Origin: Antarcticimicrobium sp.
GTDB taxonomy: Bacteria; Pseudomonadota; Alphaproteobacteria; Rhodobacterales; Rhodobacteraceae
DNA length: 41,524 nt
Direction of reading: 5' to 3'
Assembly: GCF_029212575.1 (NCBI RefSeq)
Contig: NZ_JARGPK010000089.1
Span: 1 to 41,524, forward strand
In this document: positions 16,755 through 24,720 of the stretch, one piece after another
How the letters are laid out: every line of letters begins with the position of its first letter
How positions within the stretch are numbered: position 1 is the stretch's first letter
Notes under the pieces: model-generated
Databases searched by the model: none
What the model was told of the DNA's origin: nothing
Seen by the model: the letters and a program-made list of their open reading frames with translations, nothing else
Translations under genes and position numbers: made by a program

Positions 16755-17182
16755 CCATGACGCCGAAACAACGGGCCGAGAAATCGGCCGCCGTCATGTG
16801 GGCCAAAGACAACGCCTCGAAATGGGCGGGCATGGCGATCACCCATGTCGACGAGGGCACCGCGACGCTGGAACTGACGGTCGAGGCGCATCACTGCAAT
16901 GGCCACGCGATGTGTCACGGCGGCGTGATCTTCATGCTGGCCGACAGCGCCTTTGCCTCTGCCTGCAACAGCCGCAACCAGTCCACCGTCGCCCAGCACA
17001 ACCTGATCAACTATCTGGCCCCGGGCAAGCAGGGCGACCGGCTGACGGCAACCGCGCGTGAGGTCAACCTGACCGGGCGCAACGGCATCTATGACGTGAC
17101 AGTGACCAATCAGGATGGCCAGAGAATCGCGGAATTCCGGGGCATGTCCCGCGCGATCAAGGGCCATCTTTTCGACGAATGA
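16751..17182 (+). CDS. paaI: PaaI, hotdog-fold acyl-CoA thioesterase
   Basis: This 143-residue hotdog protein has the PaaI signature NGHAMCHGGVIFMLADSAFA, including the helix residue Asp used in catalysis by PaaI thioesterases. QHNLINYLAPGKQGDRL and GRNGIYDVTVTNQDG follow as expected. PaaI removes CoA from hydroxyphenylacetyl-CoA esters and so rescues CoA from dead-end products. The ATG overlaps the paaG stop (ATGA), which indicates coupled translation. It lies before paaK. Confidence 0.92.
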   Translation: MTMTPKQRAEKSAAVMWAKDNASKWAGMAITHVDEGTATLELTVEAHHCNGHAMCHGGVIFMLADSAFASACNSRNQSTVAQHNLINYLAPGKQGDRLTATAREVNLTGRNGIYDVTVTNQDGQRIAEFRGMSRAIKGHLFDE

Positions 17183-17200
17183 CCTGGTGAGGAGGACGCC

Positions 17201-18511
17201 ATGAAGGACCTGACCCCGAACAAAGCCGACCTTGACCCGATCGAGATCGCCTCGCGCGATGAGATCGAGGCGCTGCAACTCGGCCGCCTGAAATGGTCGC
17301 TGCGCCATGCCTATGACAACGTGCCGATGTACCGCCAGCGGTTCGACGCCGCCGGCGTGCATCCCGACGACCTGAAATCGCTGTCGGACCTGTCCAAGTT
17401 TCCGTTCACCTACAAAAAAGACCTGCGCGACAACTATCCCTTTGGCCTGTTCGCGGTGCCGCGCGAGCAGATCATGCGGCTGCATGCCTCCTCGGGGACC
17501 ACCGGCAAGCCGACCGTGGTGGGCTATACCAAGCAGGATATCGAGAACTGGGCCGATCTGGTCGCACGCTCGCTGCGCGCCGCCGGGTTGCGGTCGGGCA
17601 ATATCGTGCACAACGCCTATGGATACGGGTTGTTCACCGGCGGCCTCGGCGCCCATTACGGGATCGAACGGCTGGGCGCCACCGTGGTGCCTATGAGCGG
17701 CGGGCAGACCGAAAAGCAAGTGACCCTGATCGACGATTTCAAGCCCGACGGCATCATGGTCACGCCCTCCTACATGCTCAACATCCTTGAACAGTTCCAC
17801 AAGGCGGGGTTGGACCCGCGCGACTGCTCGCTCTCGGTCGGCGTGTTCGGGGCCGAACCCTGGACCGACGCCATGCGCCATGAGGTCGAGCAGGCCTTTG
17901 ACATGCACGCGGTCGATATCTACGGCCTCAGCGAAATCATGGGTCCGGGCGTGGCCAACGAATGCGTCGAGACCAAGGACGGGCCGGTGATCTGGGAGGA
18001 TCATTTCCTGCCCGAGATCATCAACCCCGAGACCGGTGAACCGGTGGCCGATGGCGAGATGGGAGAACTGGTGTTCACCACCCTCACCAAAGAGGGGCTG
18101 CCGATGATCCGTTATCGCACCCGCGACCTGACGCGCCTGCTGCCGGGCACCGCGCGCAGCATGCGGCGGATGGAAAAGATCACCGGGCGCAGCGACGACA
18201 TGATCATCCTGCGCGGCGTCAACGTCTTTCCGACCCAGATCGAGGAGCAGGTGATCGCCACCGGCGGGCTGACCAACCACTTCCAGATCGAGCTCTATCG
18301 CTCGGGCCGGATGGACGCGATGCGCGTGCACGTGGAATGTGCCGGCGACAGCACCGACGAGGCCTCCAAGACCGCCGCGGTGCGGATGCTCTACAAGCGG
18401 ATCAAGGATGTGGTCGGCGTCTCGACCGAGATCAACATCAAGGATCCCGGCGAAGTGGAGCGCAGCCAGGGCAAGGCCGTGCGCGTCGTCGACAACCGCC
18501 CGAAGGAGTGA
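17201..18511 (+). CDS. paaK: PaaK, phenylacetate-CoA ligase
   Basis: This 436-residue AMP-forming ligase has the adenylate-binding loop HASSGTTGKPTVVGYT, the YGYGLFTGGLGAHYG segment and DIYGLSEIMGPG (A5-type motif). The C-terminal hinge and lid regions are IRYRTRDLT, GRSDDMIILRGVNVFP and a lysine in RSQGKAVRV. These are the marks of aerobic PaaK, which activates phenylacetate to phenylacetyl-CoA, the first step and the source of the pathway inducer. The gene starts 18 nt after paaI behind GAGGAG and is followed after 3 nt by the TetR gene. Confidence 0.95.
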   Translation: MKDLTPNKADLDPIEIASRDEIEALQLGRLKWSLRHAYDNVPMYRQRFDAAGVHPDDLKSLSDLSKFPFTYKKDLRDNYPFGLFAVPREQIMRLHASSGTTGKPTVVGYTKQDIENWADLVARSLRAAGLRSGNIVHNAYGYGLFTGGLGAHYGIERLGATVVPMSGGQTEKQVTLIDDFKPDGIMVTPSYMLNILEQFHKAGLDPRDCSLSVGVFGAEPWTDAMRHEVEQAFDMHAVDIYGLSEIMGPGVANECVETKDGPVIWEDHFLPEIINPETGEPVADGEMGELVFTTLTKEGLPMIRYRTRDLTRLLPGTARSMRRMEKITGRSDDMIILRGVNVFPTQIEEQVIATGGLTNHFQIELYRSGRMDAMRVHVECAGDSTDEASKTAAVRMLYKRIKDVVGVSTEINIKDPGEVERSQGKAVRVVDNRPKE

Positions 18512-18514
18512 CCC

Positions 18515-19111
18515 TTGGCCCGCACCATTGCCAAAGACCACGATCAGAAACGCGCCCAGATCCTCAAATCGGCGGCCAAGGTTTTCGCCGAGGAGGGGTT
18601 CGACCGCGCATCGATGACCAAGCTGGCGGGTGAGTGCGGGATCTCCAAGGCGAATATCTATCACTACTACGACAGCAAGGATGCGATCCTCTACGACATC
18701 CTGGACAGCTACCTGTCCACCCTCAGAAATCGCATTCTTGCCGTCGATACCGGCGGGCTGCCCCCCGAGGAGCGGCTGCGCCGGGTGATCCGCGAGGTGC
18801 TGCGCGCCTACCAGGGGGCCGACCACGAACACCAGGTGCAGATCAGCGCGCTCTCGGCCCTGCCCGGGGATCAGCAGGACGAGATGCGCACCTATCAGCG
18901 CGACATGGTCAAATTCATGGGCGACTGCCTGCGCGAGGTCGCGCCGGAGGTGTTCGAGGGCAACCCCGACAAGCTGCGCGGCGCCACCATGTCGGTCTAC
19001 GGCATGCTGAACTGGTACTTCATGTGGAATTCGGATGCCGACGCGCAGGAGCGCGACGATTACGCCGACCTGGTCTGCGACCTGACGCTCAAGGGGCTGG
19101 GCGGAATCTGA
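18515..19111 (+). CDS. paaR: TetR-family regulator, probable PaaR
   Basis: This 198-residue protein has an N-terminal TetR helix-turn-helix (KRAQILKSAAKVFAEEGFDR, then MTKLAGECGISKANIYHYYD) and a C-terminal ligand-binding helical domain with GMLNWYFMWNSD, as in other acyl-CoA-responsive TetR proteins. The start is a TTG at 18515, 3 nt after the paaK stop. Being the last gene of the paaGIK operon, it most likely is the PaaR-type repressor known from beta- and alphaproteobacterial paa clusters. Two ACCGnnnGGTCGG palindromes in front of paaZ/paaG and paaJ are its candidate operators. The symbol rests on context. Confidence 0.85.
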   Translation: MARTIAKDHDQKRAQILKSAAKVFAEEGFDRASMTKLAGECGISKANIYHYYDSKDAILYDILDSYLSTLRNRILAVDTGGLPPEERLRRVIREVLRAYQGADHEHQVQISALSALPGDQQDEMRTYQRDMVKFMGDCLREVAPEVFEGNPDKLRGATMSVYGMLNWYFMWNSDADAQERDDYADLVCDLTLKGLGGI

Positions 19112-19153
19112 TCGCCGCGCCGGTCACGCGCCGCGCGGAACGCGGGGCCGCCG

Positions 19154-19390
19154 TCAGGCGATCGCGTCGTTGAGCCAGCCGACGACGCGCCGCGCTTGCT
19201 CCAAAGCTGCCTCTGCACTGGGGTATTCCTCAAGCCCGTGATGGCCGATGCCGTACCAGCCCCGCCCGTCTTCCGGATCGCACCGGAACTCGTCGAACCC
19301 GTAGGTCCCGTCCGGACGCAGGAACTCGTCGACGCAGATCGTTTCACCATCCAGGTTGATCGAGCGGATGACCTTGTTGATGTGCGCCAT
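19154..19390 (-). CDS. Small conserved-looking protein of unknown function
   Basis: This 78-residue soluble acidic protein begins MAHINKVIRSINLDGETICV and ends with an amphipathic helix (SAEAALEQARRVVGWLNDAI). Aromatic/Gly-rich middle sequence (GRGWYGIGHHGLEEYP) and even codon use support real coding. I do not recognise the family. It has no signal peptide or metal-binding pattern. It is the last gene on the minus strand of the long paa operon, about 97 nt after the rhodanese-HigA fusion, and it converges with the TetR gene. A paa function is not shown. Confidence 0.65.
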   Translation of the reverse strand: MAHINKVIRSINLDGETICVDEFLRPDGTYGFDEFRCDPEDGRGWYGIGHHGLEEYPSAEAALEQARRVVGWLNDAIA

Positions 19391-19486
19391 GAGACCTCGC
19401 GGAGTTGATTTCGGCCGGTTGTATGCCGGGGCGGGGGGCGGTCAATTCCCAAACGCCCCGATGAGAGTGGTGAGTACGTCCCGCCT

Positions 19487-20152
19487 TTACCCCGCCGAGA
19501 CCCGCGGCACGATATCGCGGCGGATCTGCTCGCCCATGCTGTGGCGGGCGCGTTCCATGTCGTGCTCCAGCTGCAGATGCACCCAGAAATCCGCCGCGGT
19601 GCTGAAATACCGCGCCAGCCGCAGCGACAGTTCCACCCCGACGCTGGACTTGCCGGCCAGCACGTCGGTGATCCGCCCCTCCAGCACGTTGACCGACCGG
19701 GCCAGGTCCTGCGCGGTGATGCCCAGCGGCTCCAGGTACTCGGTCCGCAGCACCTCGCCGGGGGCGGGGCAGAGAAACACCGGCCCCTCTGCCGCCTCCG
19801 CCTCGCCTGGCGGGGTCAGCTGAAACTCGGTGGCAAAGCCCGCCGCCTTCCACGCATCCAGCCCGCCGGTCATGTGGGTGACGCCCTCGTGCCCTTCGTT
19901 CAGCAGCATCTTGCCCGCCGCCTCGGAGCGTTTGCCGACCGCGCAATGAAGCACCAGCCGCTTGCCCGGCAAGGTGGGGAAGAGTTCGGGATCGAAGCTC
20001 GACAGTGGCAGCAGCAGCGCCCCGGCGATATGCTCGACCTCGTATTCCGAGGTCTCGCGCACATCGACCAGCACGATCTCGTTGCGGTCGAGCCAGTCGT
20101 TGACCTGTTGCACGTCGGCGGCCTGAACCGCCGTCCCCGGTTTGCCTGACAT
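19487..20152 (-). CDS. Rhodanese domain fused to HigA-like helix-turn-helix
   Basis: Residues about 10-110 form a rhodanese domain: IVLVDVRETSEYEVEHIAGA, the active-site loop HCAVGKRSEAAGK with its catalytic Cys, and HMTGGLDAWKAAGF. Residues about 130-221 are a HigA-type XRE domain: PGEVLRTEYLEPLGITAQDL, then ARSVNVLEGRITDVLAGKSS and LARYFSTAADFWVHLQLEHD. No HigB toxin gene is adjacent, so it is not a standard toxin-antitoxin pair. It could be a sulfur- or redox-sensing regulator (inference). The start at ATG 20152 gives a clean rhodanese N-terminus. It lies 80 nt after the PaaA-like gene on the same strand. Confidence 0.85.
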   Translation of the reverse strand: MSGKPGTAVQAADVQQVNDWLDRNEIVLVDVRETSEYEVEHIAGALLLPLSSFDPELFPTLPGKRLVLHCAVGKRSEAAGKMLLNEGHEGVTHMTGGLDAWKAAGFATEFQLTPPGEAEAAEGPVFLCPAPGEVLRTEYLEPLGITAQDLARSVNVLEGRITDVLAGKSSVGVELSLRLARYFSTAADFWVHLQLEHDMERARHSMGEQIRRDIVPRVSAG

Positions 20153-20232
20153 CTCGCCCCCTCCCAGTGGTGACAGGAGCGCAAGTCTGGGCGATTTCCC
20201 GCGCGGTTGCAATCGTCGCGCGGGGATCGGGG

Positions 20233-20991
20233 TCAGGCCGGAACCGCCAGCCCCAGCCGTTTCAGCACCGCGCCGGCTTCGGCCTCCCAGCGGGCCTTCA
20301 GTTCGGCGTTGGTCGCCCGCCGCAGCCCCATCGCCTTGAGGCTCTCGGATTTGGTCGAGGTGGTCGAGCCAAAGCTAGCCGCCACCCGGGGCCACCAGTA
20401 ATCGACACTGCTCTGCAGCCCGTCCTCGCCGCGCTCGAACAGCTTGATCACGCCCTCCTCGGCCAGTTCGGCGTGACGTGCCTCGACCGGTGCGATGGCG
20501 CGGAACGCCTCGGCCAGCGGCTGGTACGAGACCATCGAGAATTCCGCCATCTGCACCGCCACCGCGCGGCCCATCAGCAGGTTCATCACCACCGCGTCGG
20601 CCCAGCCCTCCAGCGGATAGTTGAAGACCGCTAGCCGCATGTCCCGCTCGGTGCGCGCGGTGCCGATATCGGCGCCCCGCTCCAGCCGCGCGGTCCAGGG
20701 ATGGTGGTTGGCATAGCGCTCGGTATCGGCGCCGAAATCGCCCATGATGCGCAGCACCCGGTCGGCGTTGTCGGTCTTTTCCAGCACGATCTTGGCGGCG
20801 GCGATCCGCTCCTTGATGCCGGGGCCTGCGTTGATGATGTCGGCAAACCCGGCGGCGCCCGCCAGCTCGCTGTCGACAAAGGTCGCCATCAGTTTCATCA
20901 GTTCAGCGCGATAGCGTGGCGGCACATTGGCCGGGTTGCTCAGAACCCCGCCCTGGGCCAGGTAGCTTTCGATGCTCATGTCTTCGGCCAT
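20233..20991 (-). CDS. PaaA/PaaC-family ferritin-like paralogue with altered metal site
   Basis: This 252-residue member of the phenylacetic acid catabolic family aligns by eye with PaaA (encoded at 23710). Matching landmarks are [28 protein letters not shown] and SYQPL/SYGPY. The second diiron motif is kept as EARH (E170, H173). The first, EAGH in PaaA (E91, H94), reads EKTD here (E71, D74), so a His ligand is replaced by Asp. It follows paaE by 12 nt, so it belongs to the operon. It is not standard PaaA or PaaC, both present here. It could be a variant oxygenase subunit, a scaffold or an assembly factor. Confidence 0.82.
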   Translation of the reverse strand: MAEDMSIESYLAQGGVLSNPANVPPRYRAELMKLMATFVDSELAGAAGFADIINAGPGIKERIAAAKIVLEKTDNADRVLRIMGDFGADTERYANHHPWTARLERGADIGTARTERDMRLAVFNYPLEGWADAVVMNLLMGRAVAVQMAEFSMVSYQPLAEAFRAIAPVEARHAELAEEGVIKLFERGEDGLQSSVDYWWPRVAASFGSTTSTKSESLKAMGLRRATNAELKARWEAEAGAVLKRLGLAVPA

Positions 20992-21003
20992 GGTCAGCCC
21001 CCC

Positions 21004-22077
21004 TTACTGGTCGTAATCGACGGTGACGGTATCGGTGAGCGGATAGGACTGGCACGACAGCACATAGCCCTTTTCCACCTCGTAATCCTCCAGCGCGTGG
21101 TTGGCGACCATCTCGACCTCGCCCTCGATCACCTTGCAGCGGCACGTCGAACAGACCCCCGCCTTGCAGGCATAGGGCGCGTCCATCGCGTTCTCCAGCG
21201 CGGCGTCGAGGATCGAGATGTCCTTGCCCATGGTGATGGTCTGGGTCGCCCCGTCCAGCGTGATCGCCGCCGTGGTCTGGTTGGCGCCGCTGGCCGCGTC
21301 CTTGCTCACCGCCTTGCGCTTGAGCCGCCCGGGCTGGGCGCTGGCAAAAAGCTCGAACTTGATCTGGGCGTCGTCCAGCCCATGCGCACGCAGCGCCGCC
21401 GCGATGCCCAGCATCATCGGTTCCGGCCCGCAGATAAAGGCGGTGTCGACCGATCCGATGTCGATCCAGTGCTTGAACAGTTCGCCGCATTTCTCTTGCG
21501 TCACCAGCCCGGTGAACAGGTCGATCTCCTGCGTGTCGGTTTCCAGAACGTGGATGACGTTCAGCCGCCCCATGTAGAGGTTCTTGAGGTCCTCCAGCTC
21601 CTCGCGGAACATGATCGTGTTCACGCCCTTGTTGGCATAGACCAGCGTGAAACTCGACTTCGGCTCGCGCGAGAGCGTGGTCTTGAGGATCGACAGCACC
21701 GGGGTGATGCCCGAGCCACCGGCAAAGCCGAGGTAACTGCGCTCGGCGCCCGCGTCGATCGCGGTGTGAAAACTGCCCATCGGCGCCATCGCCTGTACCC
21801 GGTCGCCGACCTTCAGCTCCTCGTTGGCCCAGGTGGAAAAGGCGCCGCCATCGACCCGCTTGATGCCCACCTGCAGGATGCCGTCATCCTTGCCGGCGCA
21901 GATCGAATAGCTGCGGCGCAGCTCCTCGCCGTCGAAATCGTGGCGAAAGGTCAGGTACTGGCCTTGGATGAAATCAAAGGCGGCCTCGTCGCCGTCCTGC
22001 GGTTTCAGCGTGACCACCACCGCGTCGCGGATGGTCTTGTGGATGTCGGTCACGGTCAGATCGTGGAAACGCGCCAT
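21004..22077 (-). CDS. paaE: PaaE, reductase of the phenylacetyl-CoA epoxidase
   Basis: This 357-residue protein carries electrons from NADPH to the diiron epoxidase. The FAD-binding site appears as LRRSYSICAG. NAD(P) binding shows as GFAGGSGITPVLSILK and FICGPEPMM. A C-terminal plant-type [2Fe-2S] domain follows with CKAGVCSTCRCKV and the fourth Cys in LSCQSYP. Domain order is normal for PaaE. The ATG at 22077 follows an AGGAGAAGC site; the longer frame runs into paaD and is rejected. It lies 10 nt after paaD. Confidence 0.95.
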   Translation of the reverse strand: MARFHDLTVTDIHKTIRDAVVVTLKPQDGDEAAFDFIQGQYLTFRHDFDGEELRRSYSICAGKDDGILQVGIKRVDGGAFSTWANEELKVGDRVQAMAPMGSFHTAIDAGAERSYLGFAGGSGITPVLSILKTTLSREPKSSFTLVYANKGVNTIMFREELEDLKNLYMGRLNVIHVLETDTQEIDLFTGLVTQEKCGELFKHWIDIGSVDTAFICGPEPMMLGIAAALRAHGLDDAQIKFELFASAQPGRLKRKAVSKDAASGANQTTAAITLDGATQTITMGKDISILDAALENAMDAPYACKAGVCSTCRCKVIEGEVEMVANHALEDYEVEKGYVLSCQSYPLTDTVTVDYDQ

Positions 22078-22087
22078 CTGCTTCTCC

Positions 22088-22549
22088 TCAGATGCACTTG
22101 AAATAATCGAAGGGTTCGAGACAGTCCTTGCAGCGCCAGGTGGCCTTGCACGGGGTCGAGCCGAACTGGCTGACCTTCTCGACGTTCTCGGACCCGCAAT
22201 GCGGGCAACGGTCGGGGCCACCGGCGGGCTGGGGCGGCGCGATGCCGAATTCCTCCAGCTTGGCACGACCCTCCTCGCTCAGCCAGTCGGTGGTCCAGGC
22301 CGGCGAAAGCTGCCGCTTCAGCTCGATCTTCTCGATGCCGTGGCCGCGCAGCGCGGTCTCGATATCGAGGTTGATGATCGAGGTTGCCGGACAACCCGAA
22401 TAGGTCGGCGTGACGGTCACGACCAGCCTGTCGTCAGTCCAGGCCACATCGCGGATGATGCCCAGATCGGTGAGCGAGATCACAGGGATCTCGGGGTCCG
22501 GGACGGCAGAGAGCCATTCCCAGACCTGTTCAACGCTTGGATGTGTCAT
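22088..22549 (-). CDS. paaD: PaaD, iron-sulfur assembly protein for the epoxidase
   Basis: This 153-residue protein combines an MIP18/DUF59-type N-terminal domain (VPDPEIPVISLTDLGIIRDV, then TYSGCPATSIINLDIE) with a C-terminal four-Cys zinc/iron knuckle (CPHCGSENVEK, CKATWRCKDCLEPFDYFKC). PaaD is needed for an active phenylacetyl-CoA epoxidase and is thought to help cluster maturation. The ATG at 22549 fits the family start and overlaps little with paaC, which ends at 22555. All expected Cys residues are present. Confidence 0.93.
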   Translation of the reverse strand: MTHPSVEQVWEWLSAVPDPEIPVISLTDLGIIRDVAWTDDRLVVTVTPTYSGCPATSIINLDIETALRGHGIEKIELKRQLSPAWTTDWLSEEGRAKLEEFGIAPPQPAGGPDRCPHCGSENVEKVSQFGSTPCKATWRCKDCLEPFDYFKCI

Positions 22550-22554
22550 CGGTC

Positions 22555-23331
22555 TTACCAGCTGGCGCCGGGATAGGCCCGCTGCAACCATTGCATCTGG
22601 GTCAGGATATGGCCCAGGTGCTCGGTATGCATGCGCCCGTCACGCCCGCCCTTGTGGGCGAACCGGCCCTCGGGCATCTCCAGCGTCGCATCGGCCAGCA
22701 CACGGCCGACCAGCGCGTCGTATTCCGCGCGCAGGCTGGCCGGATCGGGGGCGACCCCGGCCTCGACCATCGCCGCGTCCACCGCGTCGCCCTCGAACAT
22801 CTCTCCGACATAGGGCCAGAGATAGGCCAGCGCCGCCTGCATCCGCTGATGGCTTTCCTCGGTCCCGTCGCCCAGCGCCACAACCGTGTCGGCCGAGCGT
22901 TCCAGATGATAGGCCACTTCCTTGCTGGCCTTCTCGGCGATATCGGCCACCCGCTTGTCGCTGCTTTTCAGCAGCCGCCCCAGGTAGATCGAATGCCAGG
23001 CGTCGAACAGGAACTGGCGCATCAGCGTGCGGCCGAAATCGCCGTTGGGCACCTCGGTCAGCAGGACACTGCGGAAATCCCAGACGTCGCGCAGAAAGGC
23101 GAGCGCATCGGCGTCGCGGCCCTTGCCCTCGACCTCGCCCGCCAACCCGAGCCAGAGCTGGGTCTGGCCGATCAGGTCCAGCGCGGTATTGGCCAGCGCG
23201 ATATCCTCTTCCAGAACCGGCGCGTGGCCGCACCATTCGCTGACCCGGTGGCCGAGAACCAGGGTGTTGTCCCCCAGCCGGCAGAGGAATTCGAACAGGG
23301 CCGCGTCGCCCGATTGCACCTGCCCGCTCAT
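22555..23331 (-). CDS. paaC: PaaC, structural subunit of phenylacetyl-CoA epoxidase
   Basis: This 258-residue ferritin-like subunit is marked by FEFLCRLGDNTLVLGHRVSE, then DIALANTALDLIGQTQLWLG and KEVAYHLERSADTVVALGDG. PaaC forms a heterodimer with PaaA but does not hold the catalytic diiron centre. The ATG at 23331 shares one base with the paaB stop (TGATG), so translation is coupled; an alternative GTG lies one codon upstream. The C-terminus (HTEHLGHILTQMQWLQRAYP) is intact and normal for the family. Confidence 0.94.
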   Translation of the reverse strand: MSGQVQSGDAALFEFLCRLGDNTLVLGHRVSEWCGHAPVLEEDIALANTALDLIGQTQLWLGLAGEVEGKGRDADALAFLRDVWDFRSVLLTEVPNGDFGRTLMRQFLFDAWHSIYLGRLLKSSDKRVADIAEKASKEVAYHLERSADTVVALGDGTEESHQRMQAALAYLWPYVGEMFEGDAVDAAMVEAGVAPDPASLRAEYDALVGRVLADATLEMPEGRFAHKGGRDGRMHTEHLGHILTQMQWLQRAYPGASW

Positions 23332-23615
23332 CACATCGCCCCCACTTCCTCGGGGATGTCGAAAAAGGTCGGGTGACGATAGACCTTGGATTCGCTCGGC
23401 TCATAGAGCGGGCCCTTGTCGCTGGGCGAGGAGGCGGCGATATGTTTCGCCTCGACCACCCAGATGCTCACGCCCTCGTTGCGGCGGGTATAGACGTCGC
23501 GCGCGTTCTTGATCGCCATCTCGGCATCGGGGGCGTGCAGGCTGCCGACATGGCGGTGCGACATGCCGTGCTGTCCACGGATGAATACTTCCCAAAGGGG
23601 CCATTCGTTCTTCAT
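23331..23615 (-). CDS. paaB: PaaB, small subunit of phenylacetyl-CoA epoxidase
   Basis: This 94-residue protein has the PaaB pattern WPLWEVFIRGQHGMSHRHVG, then SLHAPDAEMAIKNARDVYTR and SIWVVEAKHI. PaaB bridges PaaAC dimers and is needed for the active complex with the reductase. The ATG at 23615 has a strong GGAGGAGATACC site; the longer frame would have a non-family N-terminus. It lies 94 nt after paaA, a gap with no other gene. The protein matches the usual length. Confidence 0.95.
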   Translation of the reverse strand: MKNEWPLWEVFIRGQHGMSHRHVGSLHAPDAEMAIKNARDVYTRRNEGVSIWVVEAKHIAASSPSDKGPLYEPSESKVYRHPTFFDIPEEVGAM

Positions 23616-23709
23616 GGTATCTCCTCCTGGCACCGGCCGGGGTTTATGCCGCGCCGGAAACTGGGTCGTGGTCCGGCGGCCCGTGCCGCCGATCCGGTAA
23701 AATGTGCTC

Positions 23710-24702
23710 TTACTCTGCCGCCACCTTGGCGGCGGCTTTCTTGCGGGCATGGGCCATCATCGCATCGCGCACCCATTTGCCCTCTTTCCAGGCCTCCTGG
23801 CGGGCGGTCAGCCGGTCGGTATTGCAGGGGCCGTTGCCCTTGAGCACGTCGAAGAATTCCTTCCAGTCGGGCTCGGCGAAATCGTAGTGCCCGCGCTCCT
23901 CGTTCCACTTGAGGGTCTCGTCGGGAACAGTCAGGCCAAGGTATTCGGCCTGTGGCACGGTCTGGTCGACGAATTTCTGGCGCAGCTCGTCGTTGGTGTT
24001 GATCTTGATCTTCCAGGCCATCGACTGAGCCGAGTGCACCGATTCCTTGTCCGAGGGACCGAACATCATCAGCGAGGGGAACCACAGCCGGTTCAGCGCG
24101 TCCTGCGCCATCCGTTTCTGCGCCTCGGTGCCCTGGGCCATCTTCATCATGATGTCATAGCCCTGCCGCTGGTGGAACGATTCCTCCTTGCAGATGCGGA
24201 TCATCGCGCGGGAATAGGGCCCGTAGGATGTGCGCTGCAATGGCACCTGGTTCATGATCGCGGCACCATCGACCAGCCAGCCCACCGCGCCGATATCGGC
24301 CCAGTTGAGCGTCGGATAGTTGAAAATCGAGGAATACTTCATCTTGCCCGACAGCAGATCCTCGGTCAGCTCGTCGCGGGAAATGCCCAGCGTTTCGGCG
24401 GCGCAGTAGAGATACAGGCCGTGGCCCGCCTCGTCCTGCACCTTGGCCAGCAGGATCGCCTTGCGCTCCAGCGTCGGGGCGCGGGTGATCCAGTTGCCCT
24501 CGGGCAACTGGCCGTCGATTTCGGACTGCGCATGCTGACCAATCTGCCGGATCAGCGTGGCGCGATAATCGTCGGGCATCCAGTCCTTGGGCTCGACCTT
24601 TTCGTTCGCGTCCACATGCGCCTGGAACCTGCGTTCCTCCGGCGTCATCTCCTCGGGGGATTTGACACCGGTTCCGGCGCTCTTGATCATCTGTGCATAC
24701 AT
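23710..24702 (-). CDS. paaA: PaaA, catalytic diiron subunit of phenylacetyl-CoA epoxidase
   Basis: This 330-residue oxygenase subunit inserts one oxygen atom into phenylacetyl-CoA to give the ring 1,2-epoxide. The diiron ligands are visible: E61 in QSEIDG, the first ExxH in QDEAGH (E91, H94) and the second in EESFH (E174, H177). [20 protein letters not shown] and [20 protein letters not shown] are highly typical. The start at ATG 24702 lies 18 nt after paaJ behind GGAGGAG. It leads the order A-B-C-D-E, with no breaks. Confidence 0.96.
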   Translation of the reverse strand: MYAQMIKSAGTGVKSPEEMTPEERRFQAHVDANEKVEPKDWMPDDYRATLIRQIGQHAQSEIDGQLPEGNWITRAPTLERKAILLAKVQDEAGHGLYLYCAAETLGISRDELTEDLLSGKMKYSSIFNYPTLNWADIGAVGWLVDGAAIMNQVPLQRTSYGPYSRAMIRICKEESFHQRQGYDIMMKMAQGTEAQKRMAQDALNRLWFPSLMMFGPSDKESVHSAQSMAWKIKINTNDELRQKFVDQTVPQAEYLGLTVPDETLKWNEERGHYDFAEPDWKEFFDVLKGNGPCNTDRLTARQEAWKEGKWVRDAMMAHARKKAAAKVAAE

Positions 24703-24720
24703 CTGGGGTCTCCTCCCGGG

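Noticed and set aside
16694-18832. A 712-codon minus-strand open frame
   Set aside because: It is opposite paaG, paaI, paaK and the TetR gene, all with clear family motifs; the long frame is an effect of high GC.
19487-20152. A HigBA toxin-antitoxin pair
   Set aside because: Only a HigA-like domain is present, fused to rhodanese; no HigB-type gene lies on either side.
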